Below, piece after piece: positions 11,002-25,251 of a stretch of 64,000 nt of DNA (positions are counted from its first letter, which is position 1; every line of letters begins with the position of its first letter). The position numbers and the translations under genes were made by a program. The stretch is from Epiperipatus broadwayi (lineage: Eukaryota; Onychophora; Udeonychophora; Euonychophora; Peripatidae). Below the pieces are notes generated by a model. It made no database searches and was not told where the DNA came from. It saw nothing but the letters and a program-made list of their open reading frames with translations. The stretch spans positions 496,001 to 560,000 of the forward strand of contig JAQFVV010012535.1 in NCBI GenBank assembly GCA_028023455.1, in the 5' to 3' direction.

Positions 11002-14000
11002 AGTTACAAAACATTTCAATTATTTTATTGATCAAAAAGCCAGTGAATAAGTCATTATAGTTTTTATAACAATCATTTTAGCACCAGTTGTTTTGGTGTA
11101 TAGAATTCTGATAATTCCAAGATATGTTTTAATGAGTTTTCTTCATAATCTTCTTATTTTAATTCTGAAAATGTCTTGCATTTATATTAAGATAGATTAC
11201 ATTTTGTCTAACACCATTTCTCATAATATTAGGGTGCCTCAGTGTTCTATATATTTTCAATTCTTTTTTGCCTTCATGTAAATAATATATCTAAAACATT
11301 TACATATTCACAATTCACTGATGTTGTCACTCTTCTCTAAAGATCAAATTGTTTTTTGTTTATTCTACCAAAATTTCCATCATTTATTTCTATTTCATTA
11401 CAGTGTTCTAGATAGGTTTTAGACAGAGATATGATTAAGTAATTTTACATAATTGTTAAATGCTAAACACCAAAAATACACTGTCAATACAAAGTTAGTT
11501 CTTGATAGAAGTACATATAGAAAAAGAAAAGACTGCTGTGTTTAATGATATTTTGTTTTATAGAAATAAAATGCACATATATACTCCAAATATGAGTCAT
11601 TTTGTTTGGCTCTTCTATTCATTTTCTGGAAGATCTCTTCTCACCGGTCAATTATAATCTAATATCATTGCAAGATATCATTTACTTTATATTGCTCTTG
11701 AATAACTGCAACATTTTGATGTAAATGCTCTCCACGTTTGTCACTAAATACACTATAATTAATGATACCAATTCCTACATAAGAATAGAGAATATGCAGT
11801 TTCAAAGACATTCTGTTGTCCATACTAAATATATCCTAAGAAGTTCATTCACAGGCTGACTGAAATTTTTGACTAATTTTTCCAATAAACTATTGGCACA
11901 ATTTTGAAATTGTTACATACTGTTTTTATTGTTCTACAGCCAACTCAAATTCCTCATCCTTTTAAAGTTATCTAATTTGGAGATTATTAATTATTTCTTC
12001 TTATTTTTCTCTATGGTGATCATCAGCAATTGCTAATACAAATAGGTGAATGCATCATTATTCTATCAAGTATTTTTATAAACTGTTTCATGAATCCAAA
12101 TCTAAACATATAGTGGTAAAAGGATGAATTTATCTGGACTGACAAGCAACTGACAATCTATATTCTACTTTAATATGAATGATTATCAACAAGACCAATT
12201 GTTCATATAATCATTTTATTTGTGATGACTACCCTACTCAGAGATACGAAAATTTTGTATATCCTGCTGTCATTCTACTAAAATAGTGATAACTTCAAGA
12301 TCATATCCCATATGGTTCCAAGGCATAGGTGTAAAGATTTTCTTTGCTTATTAGTTTTCTTTAGTTCATATAAACCAGTAAAAATAAAGGCAAAATCTTG
12401 CCATTGTATAAAACACTATTTCAATTTGTTCTCTGAAAAATTTAAAAACAAATGCCATTCATTGTCAATGTATTGTGATGACCAAAAATGCTATAACATT
12501 AATATTATTATAGAAAGTGAGATATTTTCTTCAGAATAGAACTACAAAGAGCACTGTTGTCAGAAATAATGTAAATGATTACTAGAACCCATTTTATGAG
12601 GTGATTTCATACTTTAAACTGGATGGTTTGTAGATTATCTTCATTCTTGAGGAATTCCAGACTCTTAATGAAAATCATTTGCTCTTTATATTAACTTGGA
12701 ATGGGAACTTTCTCACTTTGGGTTGATAGAATATTATGGTGACTAATTATTGTTTTCTTCTTAGTCATGTAATGTAGTTACTTAGTTTGGCTCATTAAAA
12801 ATAAGGACTGAAATTGGTATAAAATATTCCTTTTTCATGCAGCCATGACCAAAAGTTTGTTCAACAGGGATTGCAACAAAAACGTGGAAACCATGATTTA
12901 TTATAATCTACTTTACAGCCAAATTATAAAAAATAGATTTTGTGAATGATTTCCATCATACAGCATTTACTGGAGGCAAATATAACCTCAGTATAAATAT
13001 AACAGAACTGTTTTGGTTGTTCATGCACTTATACTGCAAATTTCCAACATGTTAAATGTAGAATCACACAAATAAATGTTTTCTTAATAAAAACATGAAC
13101 ACAAAGAAACAAAGGTATCATAACCTGAACTCTAATGTAATCTGTCTTGCTTTTTAATCTGCATATGCACCTTTCCTTTTCCAAAGCACAAAAATATCCA
13201 TGCACTCAAAACTGACATGCCTTCACTTTCATTGAACAATGTAATATAGTCTGATTTAAATAAATGTTGAGACTGTAGCTTAAGAATAAACATTTAAAAA
13301 AAAAGTTTGCATGTCAGATAGAATGTTAACAATAACCAAAAAATCAGTGAAAATCATACATTATCAGGTTCCTAACACAAAATGTTGAGAGATATATACA
13401 ACTAATAGTATATGCAGGAGATATAAAATGTAAAGTTGTAATAGAGAAAACAAAATACTATAATTTATCCGATCTTTTGACTTTTTCCTCTTTAAAAAAT
13501 TCAAAGAAAAACCAATTCCATGTCCTCAATATCATTTTCATATTAAGCACCACAAAATTATGTAAAATTACTTAATCATGTCTCTATTACAAAGTATTTC
13601 CTAACTTTTGTAAAACAGTGTTATTTATAAATATTACAACAAAAAATTAAAAAAATAATAAAACCAAAGATGTCAAAAAATGATAGAGAGGAAATAAAAT
13701 TGGTTTTTACAAAAATCAGAAGTGGTTACTGCACATTACTGGTGATCTCACTTAATCTGCTAATGCTTCACTAATCACAAATGAGTCATCAACAGTGCTT
13801 TGCTGCAATTTTATGTCTTGATTACTCAATCTTACAGTAGATCATTCTAGATTTAGGTAAAAAGAACTGCTTCTAAAAGAACATGGAAAACTTGAGCGAT
13901 ATAATTGCATGTATTAACTTTTCTAGATAAAGAAAATCGTGTTATTGTTGAAATTTTCATAATCTCATTGACTTAAAAGTACTATGATATAAAATTTCAG

Positions 14001-15044
14001 TCAATTTACTGTATGATAAAATTAAATAATGTAAAAATTGATTTCAGAATCAGTTGCAAATTATATTACAAAATTCTGGCAAGCAGATGAAGCAATGAAA
14101 CAAAAGATGCACATAAAAAACCCAGTTAATTCTATTTATAAATTCACCAAATTTTGGTCAACAAAGAAAATATCAGACTCAACAAATTTTGATACTAAAA
14201 ATATTAAACAAGTCAATTGCTAATAAACTATATATGTATTTTCAATCTCAAATGTCTTGACAAGTCTGTGTTTTTAACAATATTAGTATGTTGATTAATA
14301 AAAATATAATCGTACAACCAAGAACCTCTAATAAAAGCAGTGAAGAGTTTAGTTCCAAAATTATCCATTTCAGGATTGCTTCATCTCTACTTCTATAAGC
14401 ATATTAAATCCAACTAATGTAGTAAAATCCAACAAAAATATTTTAATTATATACTTTTTATTTCAATAATTGTGCTTAACAATCTCCTGTAATTCATTAA
14501 ATATTATAATTAATAAATTAATTTTATTCCTTTAATCCTGTGTAGGTCTCATTTACCTCAAAAACAAGTTTTCTATTGCTTTTGTATTTCTATCTCTGTT
14601 GCATGACCTTGACATGATTGTGTATATTTCAAAGCTTTGAATAATTCAACATTATTGATTGGATGCAAAATTGACACCTTTTCACTGGATTAAACTTTTT
14701 CAGATATAATTTTTGACATTTTATTTCTTATACATAATCTAGCTTCTCAGTACTATGTGTTATATTTACAATCTTTTATATTTAATGCAAAATATGTTTC
14801 TTTCATTTATGCAACTTTTTAACTTGTGCAATATCTAAATCTAGCTTTCAATTGATTATCATGTAGATATTTAGATAACTCAGTCTTTGCTTCACTGATT
14901 TACAAAACATCAAAAATTATATAATCCTTAAACACATTAATCTAGCTTTTATAGATACTTTTTGGCCACCATTTTTAAAACTAACTTCATTGTTGTAGTT
15001 TTATTTTTGACTCATAGTTTTATAGATTTCATCAAGTCCAATGA
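11002..15044. other. Intron 3 DNA, nothing recognised
   Basis: About 4 kb of AT-rich sequence without recognisable exons, RNA genes or repeat families. All ORFs are short and lack domain signals. Confidence 0.55.
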
Positions 15045-15130
15045 TTTAAATGCTGTGCACTCAGATCCAAAGCTCCCCACTGATGAAGGCCACAAATTAG
15101 AAACTAGCTGGAAATGTTGGATGAATAGGC
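15045..15130 (+). repeat. Dispersed repeat fragment with CTGATGAAG motif
   Basis: CTCAGATCCAAAGCTCCCCA followed by CTGATGAAGGCC..TTAGAAAC and GGATGAATAGGC matches the minus strand of 44850-44935 at about 80% over some 78 bases. Weaker relatives lie at 2180-2260 and 46930-47030. It is a short, non-coding dispersed family. Confidence 0.65.
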
Positions 15131-15547
15131 TTTACTTTCATCTTGTAAAATTAATTAAATAATTTGCTATATTGTTATTGTTATCTTTATACACATTGTA
15201 TTGCATAATCTTATTCTTGCTTTTTCTACTGTATAATACTCAATCATGTAGATAAGATTTTCTGATATTGATGTACTTTGCAATGTTTATCACATTTTAT
15301 GTTTACTTAAATCTTTAAACACTGCTTCAATGTCATGAAACAGTAATCATACACCAAATTGTTACATTTATGATGCCTTTTATTTGAAAAAGTGGTTTAT
15401 TATAATATTACATATTTTATAATTTCACTGTGTAATCTAAAACCTCTTATTAATTTTCATTGACAGATTTATTTCAAAGTTTTAGTATTATTAATGTTTT
15501 CAATTTTTTATTTGATTTTCAGAAAAAAAGGGAAGGAGAAAAAACTA

Positions 15548-16660
15548 CCAATGTACTTTAAGGTACATTGGTATTATTCCTGCTGTGACGTATTACTCTG
15601 GTGATATTTTCATCTGGTAATAATTATTCAAAGTTCCCACTTATGATGTCATGCCATCCTAATATAAGTAATTGTTACCAACTTTTCACATAAATACACA
15701 TCATCAAGTTGTAAAATGGGCTGACTTGTCTGATTTTGTGCTTTTTACTTTTAATGATTTTGTGTTATCCAAATGGAGAGATATATTCATTATGGAAAAA
15801 GATAAAAATATATTCCAATACTAAATAAAAACAATAGCTGTGAGTTTTTAATACAGTAATTTTTATGACTTTTCATTTCAGCATTTTGTTCCATCAAAAA
15901 CATCATTTTCCCTTCAATAATATGGCACTTTGTGCCATCATAAATACCCAGCATGTGTAATACCAAATTTCAAATAAAAAAAACACATAAAGTTGTATCT
16001 CTTGCATCATTTGGAAGTAATACAGTTTATATGTAAAAATATAATTAACTTTATATATTTGTGATTTTTTTATTCACTAAAACTTTATATATGTTTAAAG
16101 TATAAGGTTAAACTTACAATTCACCATTTTTTTTAGGTTAAAAAAAAAGCTAAAACTTTGTTATAGTTTGCCATTTAAAAAACATTTCAGGATTCTTTTC
16201 CATATTTTTTTCTTTTTCCATAAAAAAATATCTCTCCCCATCATCAGGAATAAGGTGAGTTTTTTTTAGATTTGAAGTTTGGTATTACACGTGCTGGGTG
16301 TTTATGATGACACAAAGTGTAATATTATGCTGGAAGGGAGAAAGATGGTTTTGACAGACAGCACAAAGTGCTGCAATAAAAAGACACAAAAATATTAAAA
16401 CCTCACAATGTGTTTTTTTTCCTTTTTCCATAATGAAGATATCTCTCCATTTTTTTAGATTTGAAGTTTAGTATTACAAATGGTATGACTTATTATTCCA
16501 ATGATGTATTATTCTAAGTTTGCAATATATTTGAGATAACAGCTCCATGGAATCTGCAATCAAATTTTATCAATTAAGTTCACTAGCACATCCCATGGAG
16601 GTGATATTTTAAACATATCACAAACTTAGAATAATATGTCACCAGACAAATACATGTATG
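15548..16660. repeat. Composite foldback element
   Basis: Several nested inverted pairs are visible. GGCACTTTGTGCCATCAT near 15925 pairs with ATGATGACACAAAGTG near 16305. ATTCATTATGGAAAAAG near 15788 pairs with CTTTTTCCATAATGAAG near 16421. GTATTATTCTAAGTTTG near 16508 pairs with CAAACTTAGAATAATATG near 16621. A separate 11-bp palindrome, TACCAATGTAC / GTACATTGGTA, sits at 15548-15573. No coding capacity is seen. Confidence 0.75.
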
Positions 16661-18175
16661 TAGCTGGAATACATATATGTATATATACAAATACATGTAT
16701 GTAGTACTTACTTGGGTATTTACATTTGTTTTTTTTTATAAAACATTGCATTGACATCATGAAATAATATTGGAATAAATAATCAATAAATTTAAGATTT
16801 AGCAAACTTTACATATTAAAATACAATATTCATAAGTAGTGTAAAAAATAGAATAAAATAAAAGATAAAAATGAATCATTTTCATATATTAAAAAATATT
16901 TTTTTAAAAAATTGATTTAAAAATAAACTGTGTGTTGTTTGTTTCTATTGTTAAAATAATTCATTTGATAAAAAAATATAAATATAAAACTTGAATTGTT
17001 CATTTAAATTGTAATTTCCACTTTAATTTCTTTTCATTTATTGTTGTTTCAAAGCAAGCCAGTTTACATTTATTTCATTTGTTTTATTTTAATTTGTATA
17101 AAATAAGTAAAACAAACTTTTTTTAAGATGAAAAGTAAAAAAATTCTAACTGACAATTGTTTTTCAAAATTGAATAAATTTAAAACACAAATAATAATAA
17201 TAATAAAAATTCCAAAGAAACCTGTCAATTATTTGAAATTGTACATTTAATTTATAGATTAATTTGTAAGACAGTGTTATTTACTATTATGAGAATTCAA
17301 AATAAACTCTAAAAATTGATAACTGACTTTTTTTCTGACCGCCTTTTCATCAAAATCAAATTGAATGAACAAATAACACAAAAACATTAAAATAAACCTG
17401 TCAATAATAAAAAGTTTAAGATTACACATTCAGTTAATTTATGTACTATTATAATAAATAAATTTTTCAAATAAAAAGCATCTTATGTTTATTGATTAGT
17501 TGTGCCACTATTGTTTTATGATATCAAGTCATATTTAAAGCTTCAACTACACATAAAATGTAATGTAGATGCCTGAATAGATTAGTACCAAAAAATCTCA
17601 CATAAAATGTACATCAATTTTTATATATGTACAATGAAAGGATATAAGTAGCTTATAGGTTTGTTTGCTAAAAATAATTTTATTAAGTAAATATATATGA
17701 CAGGATCAAAAAAATGTAAAAGAATTTATTTAGTTTTATAAATAATAACTTTTCAAAACATTAAAAGACTTAACATTTGCAATAATAAAATTTTGCTCTC
17801 AACATTCAGTCTTATCAAAAATTGATAAAACTGAAAACTTCTGCTTCGACTTTCAGAATGTGAGATGCCATAAAAAATGAGATTTTGAGAGCAGCAATTT
17901 ATGTTCATTTTAAATGTATTTAAAATCATGCCTATGGTTATAATCAACACCACTAGCTTATTAATGGGGGAGGGGATTTTCAATTTGTTTTTATAGTAAA
18001 GATTTCTCACACTACCTGTATAAAAATTTAAATTTTGCAAAATAGCATTCATAAAGGCAGTACAAAAAATAAAAACAATTTCAATGTATGAACTAAAGAG
18101 AATATTTTTAAAAGAAAAGATAAATGTCAAAATTTCCATTAAATACTTTTTTTTCTAAAAGCATGCAATACTTAC
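16661..18175. other. Intron 3 DNA next to the micro-exon
   Basis: AT-rich. A 128-codon minus-strand ORF (17753-18139) lies just downstream of the 46-base exon but is highly hydrophobic and low complexity. It matches no family I know and is treated as a chance ORF in the intron. Confidence 0.55.
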
Positions 18176-18221
18176 AAACAATTTCTTCTCCACCTAAATT
18201 GCCACTTTTTAAATTTTCTCC
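18176..18221 (-). CDS. PEBP-family protein, 46-base linker exon
   Basis: This micro-exon is bounded by a strong acceptor (TTTTTTTCAG) and a consensus donor (GTAAGTATT). It begins in phase 0 and ends one base into a codon. It encodes GENLKSGNLGGEEIV plus the first base of a serine codon completed by the last exon. Position and composition fit the PEBP loop between the WLHWIV strand and the GPP..HRY block, where family members read roughly G-N-x-x-x-G-x-x-L. The phases fit exactly on both sides, which makes a chance match unlikely. It lies 25.2 kb from the preceding exon and 12.1 kb from the next. Confidence 0.87.
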
Positions 18222-21200
18222 CTGAAAAAAATTATGGTTAGCAATTAAAAATGCTATATATTCTGTACAAAAGAGAAAGAAATGATATTAAATAAAAATA
18301 AACATGTAAAATATGACATGAGACATTAAATGTTAAGATCTATTGAGGAAATATTTACTATTATTTCATTTTATGTTTCCATAGGGTATCACATATCAGA
18401 CTCCATTTATTGTCAATGACTGAAACAGATTTAAATAATAGTAAAATAAGTTATTAAAATGCTTTAAATATGGGCAGACTGACATTATTTTGAATGCTTC
18501 TAATTTGAAAACTATTATCTGGACAAAATTACGAAGTATCATTTTGATTTATTATGTTTAATTAATGCTGATATAAATATATTCTACAATTTAAAGTGTT
18601 ATATTTTATTAATAGAGTAAATTTGTAATATATATATACAATCTCAGTGCATACTACTAAACTGATATAAATATCCAAATATTAAATTATCCCATACAGA
18701 TAAGAAATTCAGAACCACCCCCTGTGAAATAAGTATATAAATATTAATTCTAATATTCTCACAGATATATAAACAAATTACTTCTCTACATACCTGCTTT
18801 AATATTTAAACCAGAAGACTAGTTTTCATCAGAAATGATAGAAAAATGACTTTATTCAAAGTTTAGATATTAAAAATCATTTGCATGTCTGATAACACAA
18901 TAAATTCTAGTACGTTAGATTGCTTTTTTTAAAAAAATTATATTAATCAATCAACTGGTGATGAATTATGATTATATTGAAATGAGAACTACCCTACACA
19001 CCCCTACCAATTTCAAACTTTTTATCCTTTAATAAGAAATTAAGTAGAGTAAAATAAACCTTCACACCTGTACAATAACCATCTTCAGTAGTTATCAACG
19101 CCAACTTTTTTCTTGTTTTAAATTTTTTAAATATTCACAAGGCTCAGTTAAACTTGCCCCGGATAAAGCATTTTACAAAGCCCCAAGTATGGGGACTTTA
19201 ATAATCATTTTCATAAAAAGATGCTTTACAAGATATTCACCTAGATATCCACCTATTACTCTCTTACAGATTATCCCAGGTGCTAGCTTATACTTCTAAA
19301 TCTCAAAGGTGGTGAAATATATTCTTATAGTTATACATATAAAAGACTTTTCAATTCAAATTAACTTTAGTGAGATGAGAAAAGACATTGAACAACTCAA
19401 TGCGAAATAAAACTTATTTTATTAATATTAAAGATAGATAAAAAACAAACCAAATAACATATTAATAATATATATATATAATAAGCAATATGTAATACTG
19501 CATATAATACATGGCAATATGAAAGAATACTCTTTTCCATCTCTGTAAATTATTATAGACCAAAAATATATCAATTTATAAGCATATACACACAGATAAA
19601 TATATGAAATATATATATATATTTTACAATGCTAGGTAATATTAAATAACTTGCAGATATATAAACCAGGATGGATCATATTTTAAATTAATAATAATTT
19701 TAAAAAAACTTTTTTTTCCTTCTTTTGTTACACAATATAACAATCATTTAATTCCTTCTATAGGAAAAAAACAATAGAAAATAGTATATATATATAAGTT
19801 AAAAATAATCAATTTAAAACGGAAATAAACAACTCACTATAAATAAATAAAAAATTAATACCCCCCCCCCTTGAAAAGATTCTATTAAGGAATAAAAGCT
19901 GGAGATTGATGTATTAAATAATTTTTTATTTATTTATAGTAAGTTGTCTACTTCAACTTTGTTTTAAATTGATTATTTTTAATTTTATACATAGAAGGCA
20001 ACATTATGGACAAATTTTAACATCAAAATTTGATCATTTAAAGTATATATTTAAGTCTATATGTATACATACTTTCCAATATGCATAAATGAATTCAAAT
20101 CTTTCTCTTAGAAATGCAAAAGAAAAATATTCAAACTTACATATTTCCAAAAGTAAAAAGTAGAAAGAGAAAAGCATTATCTAATTGTTCTATTTTACAT
20201 CTACAAATAGGAAGTGTATGCTTTTCCTTTTTGTTTTTTGACTAGTTGAAAAAAAATCATCATTAACATCCATACTAAGCACAACATAAAGTTGGTTTTA
20301 GTGACAACCCTTTCCTTTAGTCCTTCTTGCAAAACATTACAAAACCTTCATGGTCTTATATATCTTATGGTAATACTGTTCCTGTGTGCAGTGCATAGAC
20401 AGGTGATAGAGGTAATTCTGATTTTAGCTACTTCTTTAACATCCTACTGCTCTTCTTTTTCTTAAAAATCAGTATAGATATAGTGGATGATGAGCACAAA
20501 AGGAATTGATAAAGCACACCATATCTTCTCCAATTTGTTTACTTCATTTAACTCTTTTGACAGCATTTTTTTTCTTTTTTATTAAATAATAAAAGAGAAA
20601 AAACTATATTCAGTCAGCTTACACTTTATAATAATTTATGGTTAACAGTCACCATAGTGTTTTCTGGGATGTCTATCTTTTCCCAAATGTAGTTTTTTTT
20701 CCAATGAACTTTTAGCACTACTGGAATCTTTTTCCCAACCAGAAAAAAATTATACTTCATGCCTATTTATATCAAATACACAAAAGAAGCAATATTGCAA
20801 AATATTTTATTTTTTACCTAAATCAATTTTCCCCAACTGATCAGCTTACAGATGAGTCTCTTTACTAATCATAAACCAAAATTTCAAGAATTTTTACCAA
20901 ACAAATTATCTAATTAAACTCATACAAAATATCTATGTACATTTACAAATTATTTGCTTCTGAACTAATATTAAACAACACTGCTTAATCTTATACAAAG
21001 TTATATCAAAGAAAAATAATGAAAACCCTCTTAGTATTAATTTTCATTATCTACAAATCTAATTAAAATCATGCATGTTAAAATATTACACCCCAAAAAA
21101 TTAAATCTTAAAATTTGTTCACAAATAAAATATGTATATTTATAAATAGTTCTTCAATGTACATCTTGTAATACATATTTGACTATGATGTAAATATATG

Positions 21201-21452
21201 CGTATACATACAGCTCACCAACATATTTTTTTAGTGTTTGAACTACTCTTGCCTATTAGTATTTACTTAGTTAATTTACTCCTGAATTTACCTCTGTATT
21301 GCTATCTGACACAAGTTTGTGATGGGGTTTGATCAACATCATCATATATTCTTATATATTTCTAGAGGAAGTCAAAAACATTTAAATATATTCTTATGAA
21401 ATTTGGAAAAAATATTTTATTAATTAAAAATGTATACATATATATATATATT
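18222..21452. other. Intron 2 DNA, nothing recognised
   Basis: AT-rich, with a run of ten C at 19861-19870, TA tracts and chance ORFs. No further PEBP exon is needed here, because the phases of the flanking exons already match. Confidence 0.6.
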
Positions 21453-22360
21453 ATGAAGGCCTTAATGTAATCTACAGTACAAGGGCGCCATCTAGGCATT
21501 TGAACCTAGAAAAATTTATATAGTATGCAGATACGTAAGTTAAAATATATATATATATATATTGGTTGATTCCGGTCGTTAGCCCATTGTCACTAGCTCA
21601 ATGGAACAGCAGAGATTTATATTTTTACAATAAATTCTTATCTAAGAATATTTTTTTAAAAAAAGAATAAAATAAGCCACTGCCAGTAATTAACACACAA
21701 ACATTTATTTACGCACATATATATAAAATTTAACATTATTATGTTAGTATGTTTACTTTAGCATTTTAAAATTTAACTTAACTTTTATTTTAGATTTTAA
21801 TTTACATTTTTATTTTATAAGTTCACACAGATGGATTTATAAAAGTTTGCTTTATAAATGTTGAGTATAGATCGGTTACATAGATTACACGGTCAAAAAC
21901 ATTTCAAAGTAAACATAAACGATCAAAATATAAAGTCATTGATGGAAATGCAGAGGGAAATTTATAAGAAACCCAATAGCATTCATCATAAGATGCCGCA
22001 TAGACACCAATAACTTAAAAGACATCCGAAATAAATACATCTTAGATACTCACCATAAGGTATCAGTATTTACCGAATGTCTATATATTTTGATCAAATA
22101 TGAAAACCAAAAAACATAATTAACCGATAACGAACCCATGCAAGCGTCTATACCCAATTTAAATTTAATGCATTTTTATTTAGAGTGTCGAGTATGAATA
22201 GACTACATAGATTGCATTTGAAAAGAAAATATTTTATCCCTTATTTAACCTTAGGCCATAAATTTTTCAGTTAAACCAACGTCAATCCATCTGATATATC
22301 GATGTGTTCAATGTAATACGAATACGACAGCACCATTAGGTTAAGAGAAGAAATTGCCTC

Positions 22361-22393
22361 TCGTCAGATAGGAATATTACATCTATCTGACGA
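22361..22393. repeat. 11-bp hairpin, copy A version
   Basis: TCGTCAGATAG and CTATCTGACGA form a perfect 11-bp stem around the loop GAATATTACAT. The corresponding stem in copy B differs by a paired base change. Confidence 0.85.
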
Positions 22394-22811
22394 TAAGAAC
22401 AATAAAAAAAAACTATAGGAAGGAATCACGGTCTCCATCTTATAATTCCTTCCATAGGCCAAAACGAGTGTGTGTGGCATATAATAGCAATTCTGCCCGT
22501 AGCGAATCTCGTACTACATCTACTAGTTACACCAATATATCCAATCCATTGACCCAATTCAACTACAGAACGAATAACCTAAGATTACCTCCCCTAATAT
22601 AACTTTACAAATCTATATAGCCATTCATGCCCGACTTAAGTTTAACATTTATATAATTTAATTTAAGGAAAAACAGAAATCATAATAAAAACTTAAAAGA
22701 ACAAAAAATAAATAAATGAATAAATGGAAATGATTTTACAAAAGAAATACATCCAATTAAAATTACTTATTAATAAATAAAGTTGTTCAGATAGGATTCT
22801 ATTTCTATAAA

Positions 22812-23108
22812 TTAAATATTGGGAAAAAGTTTATATTTTAGAGTTCTTAATGTTTTCAAATGTTCATTAATTATATATTTCTTATTGTTTTGAAAAATGT
22901 CCGTAGTCTCTGATTTTTTGTAATGGAAGGTGTTAATTCCCACAAAGTCATAAGGAGATCGGTGTGCAGTTAACCGTTGGTGCTTTATGGTTGATGGTAT
23001 TCTTCCAGGCCTTGATGTCCTGTGGTCCGCAATATTGGAAAACGATGTTTCATTTTTTTGAACAACTGAAGGAATTGAAAGTGCGTCTTTCAATTCCTTC
23101 TCCTCCAA
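22812..23108 (-). CDS. Conserved ORF of unknown function in repeat copy A
   Basis: A 98-codon minus-strand frame includes NETSFSNIADHRTSRPGR and ends LRTLKYKLFPNI. Its last ~80 codons are shared with the frame in copy B. I recognise no domain. Conservation may only reflect the recent duplication, so coding status is doubtful. Confidence 0.3.
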   Translation of the reverse strand: MEEKELKDALSIPSVVQKNETSFSNIADHRTSRPGRIPSTIKHQRLTAHRSPYDFVGINTFHYKKSETTDIFQNNKKYIINEHLKTLRTLKYKLFPNI

Positions 23109-23633
23109 CCCTGTCTAACTTAACATATATCTATCCTCTCTTAAATTTTCTTTACTCACTAAAAATTTGTTTCCAAACCTTTTCTTTTTATATGTAACTT
23201 TAGAATCCAATGAACATTACGTCATCGATGATGATAATCCTTCCATTGAGGTCTGATTTTCCGATGGATTTCTTTCATTGGCCATTAGTTTCTATTGTTT
23301 TCCTATCTGACCATTGCTTATACATTTAAATGCCCAAGGCTAGTTTACATTTAACTAATTAAAACAATCATTTCCATTTTCTGATTAATTAATGTGTTTT
23401 CCAAACTTAAAGATATATTTTTATTTCTAAATCATTTTGTTGAAAGATTTAGTTTTTCTATTTTTAATAAAGTTTTATTTTAATAATTTTTTTTATCTGT
23501 GCAACTTTATATATATATACGAGTTTAAGATGATTTTTTTTAATTCCTAAAAAAGAAGCTTTTATTTGCGAACTTTTATTTTTTTCATGTTTACTAATAA
23601 AAAAACAATGTAATGTCATATGTGCCAGTTACA

Positions 23634-24339
23634 TATCAGTAAACTTGCTTAAAAAAAATAAACAAAAAAAAAAAATTTTACTTAGAGTTAGTAATTACGG
23701 TACACGATTAACGAAAACATTTACAAAAACATTCGGTTAGTAATTTTTACAAAGATTATATACAAAAAAAATGTTGACTATCGTTTTCCTAAGGACCATC
23801 CACGTTTACACCTCCCCCCCCAAGAGTCCTATTTTTTTATAAATTTTATTTTTAAACACACGGCCTGACAAGCAAGTTATTTATTTAGGAAGGTTGCATT
23901 GAAGTAAATACATTTTGAAAGATACTGGGTTTATACATGTATATTTGCAGCACAATTATAAATACCACCAACTTATTTATGACTGATTGAAATACTTAAA
24001 TAGGGTTACTATGAAGTAAATTCCCAAACAGTACTCATCATAAGGTACCACATTTACAATCATAAACTTATGTGGCTGTGCGCTCCTATACACATTAAAA
24101 AAAAACATATTAATTGCAACCTTTTGACTTTTTTTTAACAAAAAATTAGTTTTAAAATTATTTATACTTTCTTGTGTTTAATATATGTGCTATTTCTTTC
24201 TGGCAGTGCTTTTATAAGATTTAACGTATACGGTTTTATGTAAATAGATAAGAATATTTCCTTTGAAAAAATTTGCTCAGGGTACTGGTGGTTTATTAAA
24301 GATCGGCCCAAGTTGGGAAGCCAGTTATAATGATCTGGA
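23634..24339. other. Interval between repeat copies A and B
   Basis: 706 bases of AT-rich DNA with poly-A runs and no ORF of note. If A and B are LTRs, the element has lost its whole coding interior. GGCCCAAGTTGGGAAGCC lies about 30 bases before copy B. Confidence 0.5.
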
Positions 24340-25218
24340 TGAGGGCCTTAACGTAATCTGCACTACAAGGGCGCCATCTAGTCATTTGAATCTAGAAAAA
24401 TTTATATAGTAGGCAGATACGTAAGTTAAAATATATATATATTGGTTGATTCCGGTCATTAGCCCATTGTCACTAGCTCAATGGAACAGCAGAGATTTAT
24501 ATTTTTATAATAAATTCTTATCTAAGAATATTTTTTTAAAAAAAGAATAAAATAAGCCACTGCCAGTAATTAACACACAAACAATTATTTACGCACATAT
24601 ATATAAAATTTAACATTATTATTTTAGTATGTTTACTTTAGCATTTTAAAATTTAACTTAACTTTTATTTTAGATTTTAATTTACATTTTTATTTTATAA
24701 GTTCACACAGAAGGATTTATAAAAGTTTGTTTTATAAATGTTGAGTATAGATCGGTTACATAGATTACACGGTCAAAAACATTTCAAAGTAAACATAAAC
24801 GATCAAAACATAAAGTCATTGATGGAAATGCAGAGGGAAATTTATAAGAAACCCAATAGCATTCATCATAAGATGCCGCTTAGACACCAATAACTTAAAA
24901 GAGATCCGAAATAATACATCTTAGATACTCACCATAAGGTATCAGTATTTACCGAATGTCTATATATTTTGATCAAATATGAAAACCAAAAAACATAATT
25001 AACCGATAACGAACCCATGCAAGCATCTATACCAACTTAAATTTAATGCATTTTTATTTAGAGTGTCGAGTATGAATAGACTACATAGATTGCATTTGAA
25101 AAGAAAATATTTTATACTTTATTTAACCTTAGGCCAATGTCAATCCATCTGATATACTGATGTGTTCAATGTAATACGAATACGACAGCACCATTAGGTT
25201 AAGAGAAGAAATTGCCTC

Positions 25219-25251
25219 TCATCAGATAGGAATATTACATCTATCTGATGA
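25219..25251. repeat. 11-bp hairpin, copy B version
   Basis: TCATCAGATAG pairs with CTATCTGATGA around the same 11-base loop as in copy A. Relative to copy A, one G-C pair has become A-T with both partners changed. Confidence 0.85.

Larger units (their letters stand above)
21453..23633. repeat. Large direct repeat, copy A (putative LTR, 2.18 kb)
   Basis: The copy begins TGAAGGCC and ends GTTACA, and it is matched along its length by 24340-26522 at roughly 95% identity by eye. TG...CA ends and AT-rich flanks suit an LTR. Neither orientation shows a clean primer-binding site or purine tract next to the repeat, so a segmental duplication remains possible. Minus orientation is slightly favoured: a shared minus-strand ORF lies within it, and TGGCTTCCCAAC occurs on that strand close to the inner border of copy B. 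Confidence 0.7.

Noticed and set aside
17753-18139. 128-codon hydrophobic minus-strand ORF next to the 46-base exon
   Set aside because: Low-complexity AT-rich frame inside an intron, with no domain or splice support.
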